Positions 16,000 through 18,484 of a DNA stretch of 18,484 nt are shown in pieces. How positions within the stretch are numbered: the stretch's first letter is position 1; the number at the start of each line of letters is the position of its first letter. The notes under the pieces were generated by a model. The model was not told where the DNA came from. It did no database searches and worked only from the letters and a program-made list of their open reading frames with translations. Source of the DNA: Butyrivibrio sp. (GTDB taxonomy: Bacteria; Bacillota_A; Clostridia; Lachnospirales; Lachnospiraceae); the NCBI GenBank assembly GCA_017996845.1, contig JAGOGF010000036.1, forward strand, positions 1 through 18,484. Direction: 5' to 3'. The position numbers and the translations under genes were made by a program.

Positions 16000-16941
16000 A
16001 TGGAAAAAGATGCAAAAATATATGTTGCAGGACATCGCGGAATGGTTGGTTCTGCAATTGTAAGGCAGCTCGAAAAAAAGGGATATACCAATATTATTAT
16101 GCGTACACATAAGGAGTTAAATTTGTGCAGGCAGGATGAGGTCGAAGATTTTTTTGCAAAGGAAAAACCGGAATATGTATTCCTTGCAGCAGCAAAAGTC
16201 GGAGGCATTGCAGCAAACGAAGAAGCCCTTGCGGATTTTATGTATGATAATATGATTCTGGAAATGAATGTGATCCATGCCGCCTGGCAGAACGGATGTA
16301 AAAAATTGGAATTTCTGGGGAGCTCCTGCATATATCCCCGTATGGCGCCGCAGCCAATGAAGGAAAGCTGTCTTCTGACTTCGGAACTGGAGAAAACGAA
16401 TGAAGCCTATGCACTTGCCAAAATTTCAGGCTTAAAATATTGTGAATTCCTGAACAGGCAGTATGGTACCGATTATATTTCTGTTATGCCGACAAATCTA
16501 TATGGTCCAAATGACAATTATCATCCCACGCACAGCCATGTATTGCCAGCATTGATCAGACGCTTCCATGAAGCGAAGGAGCAGAACCTTCCATATGTAA
16601 CCTGTTGGGGAGACGGCAGTCCGCTTCGTGAATTCCTGTATGTGGATGATCTTGCAGATCTTTGTGTATTTCTGATGGATCACTACAGTGGGAATGAAAC
16701 AGTAAACGCCGGAAGCGGCAAGGAACTTACAATTAGAGAGCTGACAGAGAAGGTTGCGGCAGCAGTTGGTTATCAGGGAGAAATCCGTTGGGACAGCAGC
16801 AAGCCGAATGGAACGCCCAGAAAACTTCTTGATGTATCAAAGGCAACAAAGCTCGGGTGGACTTATCATACGGAGCTGGAGGAAGGTATTCGTCTTACTT
16901 ATGAAGATTTTCTGCATAATCCGATGCGAGCAGAAAGATAA
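16000..16941 (+). CDS. fcl: GDP-L-fucose synthase
   Basis: This dual epimerase/reductase turns GDP-4-keto-6-deoxymannose into GDP-L-fucose with NADPH. The 313-residue protein has GHRGMVG at 11-17, [10 protein letters not shown], the conserved LGSSCIYP with S109 and C110, and the catalytic pair Y137/K141 in [25 protein letters not shown], containing the family's active-site histidine, follows. AAGGA lies 5 nt before ATG 16000; an adjacent ATG at 15997 would add one residue. The frame is open upstream inside gmd, but that part does not resemble the family. With gmd it completes the pathway from GDP-mannose. GDP-fucose is normally used for capsule, exopolysaccharide or glycan fucosylation; no fucosyltransferase is visible in this window. 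Confidence 0.95.
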   Translation: MEKDAKIYVAGHRGMVGSAIVRQLEKKGYTNIIMRTHKELNLCRQDEVEDFFAKEKPEYVFLAAAKVGGIAANEEALADFMYDNMILEMNVIHAAWQNGCKKLEFLGSSCIYPRMAPQPMKESCLLTSELEKTNEAYALAKISGLKYCEFLNRQYGTDYISVMPTNLYGPNDNYHPTHSHVLPALIRRFHEAKEQNLPYVTCWGDGSPLREFLYVDDLADLCVFLMDHYSGNETVNAGSGKELTIRELTEKVAAAVGYQGEIRWDSSKPNGTPRKLLDVSKATKLGWTYHTELEEGIRLTYEDFLHNPMRAER

Positions 16942-16981
16942 AATCTCTGATGGCATTACAGGTGCCTGACGCAGAAAAAAT

Positions 16982-17079
16982 AAAAAGAGTATACAGCATA
17001 TGCCTGTCCAAAGAATGCAGTGCGGATATCATCCGTAAAATACATCCTGAGGACATGATATGAAGTATACTCTTTTTTT
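16982..17079. terminator. Long nested hairpin after fcl, probably a bidirectional terminator
   Basis: AAAAAGAGTATAC (16982-16994) pairs perfectly with GTATACTCTTTTT (17065-17077). Inside it CATAT (16997-17001) pairs with ATATG (17058-17062) and TGTCC (17005-17009) with GGACA (17051-17055). A separate apical stem joins TGCGGAT (17021-17027) with ATCCGTA (17031-17037), one pair being G-U. The right arm ends in seven T and the left arm starts in an A-run, so either strand gives a stem followed by U residues. It lies 40 nt after fcl, with the acyltransferase arriving from the other side. The loop is much longer than in a simple terminator, so a structured RNA or a small palindromic repeat is the alternative. 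Confidence 0.55.
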
Positions 17080-17490
17080 CTGACTGTTTTTCTGCCGTTA
17101 CACCGGTCCCAAACTGTTAAAAGGCTTTTTTCCTGTTCATGGCATGCCGGAAAGCACGGATTGCTCCACAAGAATGGAAATGCAAAAGATAGATGAATCA
17201 GTTGAGAAAAAGGCTCACATCGTGCATGGAATTTCGATGATGTGAAAGATATAACAGTAAGTATGGTGTGTTTTCGAATACTGACGCATCATATCAATTC
17301 TGCGTCAATCTGTCAAACAATGTACGATAAAAGGTCAAAATAAACCAAAATAATTATTTTGATCAAAATAGGCGAAAACACAACGAAAACAGGAAAATAT
17401 CACATGATATTAAAACGGAAAGACATAAATGCTGCAGATATTATTGTGAAAAGTGTATAAAAAATATTGTCAGACTTTATAATAAATATT
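17080..17490. other. Non-coding stretch between convergent genes, AT-rich with palindromes
   Basis: About 410 nt with no convincing gene lie between the fcl hairpin and the acyltransferase stop. Visible structure includes CACATC (17216-17221) with GATGTG (17239-17244), TGACGCA (17282-17288) with TGCGTCA (17301-17307), the 16-nt palindrome CAAAATAATTATTTTG (17346-17361) and the overlapping 12-nt palindrome TTTTGATCAAAA (17357-17368). CAAAATA occurs three times between 17330 and 17375. A weak A/T-only stem (17461-17468 with 17485-17492), followed by U residues on the minus strand, may terminate the acyltransferase. Confidence 0.5.
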
Positions 17491-18484
17491 TTAGCTTGCG
17501 GATAAATGCAAAAGCTTATAAATGAAATGTTTGTACACAATCGCGCCTGATAATGAAATTGCAAATACAATAATAATCGTAATGCATAAGGCAGGTATAC
17601 GGGACATATCCCCACTTATGTGATGAAAGATTTCCCGAAAAGCAATGAAATGGATCAGATATGCATACGGGCTAAGGTCAGCAAGAATCAGAAGCGGTTT
17701 GCAGGAGGCAAGAAATGAAGAAATACGACCGCTGCTGCAGGCAAACGTATAGATCAGAAACATACTGAAGGGAATCATGAGAAGAGTTTCGCTCCACCAC
17801 TGCGTTCCCGCATGGGCAATATACATATTTTCAAACAGAATAAACGCCGGGATCTGAAGAAGCGCAAGACCTTCCACCACAGTTGCAAATTTTCCAAAAG
17901 ACAGATCCCGGTACCTGAGAAAAAGATATCCAAGATTGCAGCCTATGATAAAATCACCTGCACGAAACAGCGGAAAAACATAAGTTACCCAGTGATTAAA
18001 CGGATAGGCAGAAGTCGGAAGCGGGGACATATTTCGTGTGAAAAAGGCAAAAAAAGTCTGAACAGAAAATACAATCAATATGGTAAAAACGGCACTTCTG
18101 CCATGCCGATAATGGTGCATAAAGTGCAGAATGAGCGGAAATATCAGATATAGAAACAACATATCAGAAAGGTACCAGGATAAAGTGTTAAAGGAGTAAT
18201 AGAAATCACTTAGGGGAACCCAGCTTTGCATCATCGTGACATTTGCAAGAAATTTCAGTCCGAAACGGATCAGCTCATAACGGTTGTAGGTAAGAAGCTG
18301 CCCAAAGCGAATGCTCAGTACGAGCATAATAAGATAAAGCGGATAGAGGCGCGCAAGTTTATGAAAAGAAAAACGCAGGGCGGATAACGGTTTAACAGAA
18401 AGCGAAGGCAGGCGTTCATAATAACTGTACACCAGAACAAAGCCGGATAACATAAAAAAAACAGATACTCCCCAGGAGCCAAGT
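17491..18484 (-). CDS. Acyltransferase-3 family membrane protein (N-terminus beyond the window)
   Basis: The gene reads leftward and runs off the right edge. The frame stays open past the ATG at 18453 to the last base, reading LGSWGVSVFFMLSGFVLVYS, the conserved second segment of acyltransferase-3 (OafA-like) proteins. That ATG is therefore internal. The visible 330 residues contain about nine hydrophobic segments, the short loop motif HKLARLYPLYL, and SWYLSDMLFLYLIFPLILHF, typical of the family. Probably only some 40-50 residues are missing, including the first membrane segment and the catalytic histidine region. The family O-acetylates or otherwise acylates sugars of capsule, lipopolysaccharide, peptidoglycan or exopolysaccharide. 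Next to a GDP-fucose pathway, acylation of a surface polysaccharide is the natural guess. Confidence 0.88.
   Translation of the reverse strand, partial: LGSWGVSVFFMLSGFVLVYSYYERLPSLSVKPLSALRFSFHKLARLYPLYLIMLVLSIRFGQLLTYNRYELIRFGLKFLANVTMMQSWVPLSDFYYSFNTLSWYLSDMLFLYLIFPLILHFMHHYRHGRSAVFTILIVFSVQTFFAFFTRNMSPLPTSAYPFNHWVTYVFPLFRAGDFIIGCNLGYLFLRYRDLSFGKFATVVEGLALLQIPAFILFENMYIAHAGTQWWSETLLMIPFSMFLIYTFACSSGRISSFLASCKPLLILADLSPYAYLIHFIAFREIFHHISGDMSRIPALCITIIIVFAISLSGAIVYKHFIYKLLHLSAS

Noticed and set aside
15843..16331. 162-codon minus-strand frame across the gmd/fcl junction
   Set aside because: Both + strand genes show complete catalytic motifs here; no ribosome site or family features are seen on the minus strand.
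16956..17171. 71-codon minus-strand frame
   Set aside because: It reads through the whole nested hairpin, so its openness is likely accidental.
17084..17245. Open + strand stretch of 53 codons ending at TGA 17243-17245
   Set aside because: The first ATG (17144) leaves only 33 residues, no good ribosome site precedes it and no family is recognised; a decayed gene remnant cannot be excluded.
17467..17483. TTGTCA and TATAAT as a + strand promoter
   Set aside because: The two boxes are only 5 nt apart, far from the usual 16-18 nt, and the only gene ahead is on the opposite strand.

Overview
The window looks like the chromosome of a flagellated, AT-leaning member of the Bacillota, most likely Clostridia of the Lachnospiraceae type (Roseburia / Eubacterium rectale-like). 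The grounds are rod genes without visible P- or L-ring genes, a FlgJ reduced to its rod-binding domain, strong GGAGG-type ribosome binding sites, a recD2-comF-yvyF order, and a cdaA-cdaR pair. The taxon is inferred from protein character and gene order only. All genes from 1 to 13874 are on the + strand.

Region 1 (1-2000) is the end of a flagellar operon: the 3' part of a FlgF/FlgG-family rod protein, complete flgG, and a rod-binding flgJ, closed by a strong terminator at 1968-2000.

Region 2 (2035-10616) reads as one long same-strand run with short gaps: recD2 (DNA helicase), comF (phosphoribosyltransferase-like competence protein), yvyF (TIGR03826 flagellar-region zinc protein), two membrane proteins I cannot assign, cdaA (diadenylate cyclase), cdaR (YbbR regulator, overlapping cdaA by 4 nt), an HPr phosphocarrier and a DUF3048 lipoprotein. 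It ends in a textbook terminator at 10622-10650. The core is c-di-AMP synthesis at the membrane. The unassigned membrane proteins, HPr and the lipoprotein are possible partners by position only.

Region 3 (10682-13874) is a three-gene unit: a dTDP-4-dehydrorhamnose reductase, a small divergent-PAP2 (DUF212) membrane protein and a large polytopic LIC_10190-like membrane protein. It suggests cell-surface glycan work. It meets an AraC regulator tail to tail with a single nucleotide between stop codons.

Region 4 (13876-18484) has an AraC-family regulator on the minus strand, divergent from gmd-fcl, the two-enzyme pathway from GDP-mannose to GDP-L-fucose. Downstream is a 96-nt nested hairpin, then about 400 nt of AT-rich, palindrome-rich non-coding DNA. 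Last is an acyltransferase-3 gene on the minus strand, cut by the right edge. Together this is a surface-polysaccharide or decoration locus.

I saw no tRNA, rRNA, CRISPR array, insertion sequence or prophage. I do not see a clearly new defence or mobile system. The most interesting material is the unassigned membrane proteins in the c-di-AMP operon and the structured intergenic DNA after fcl.
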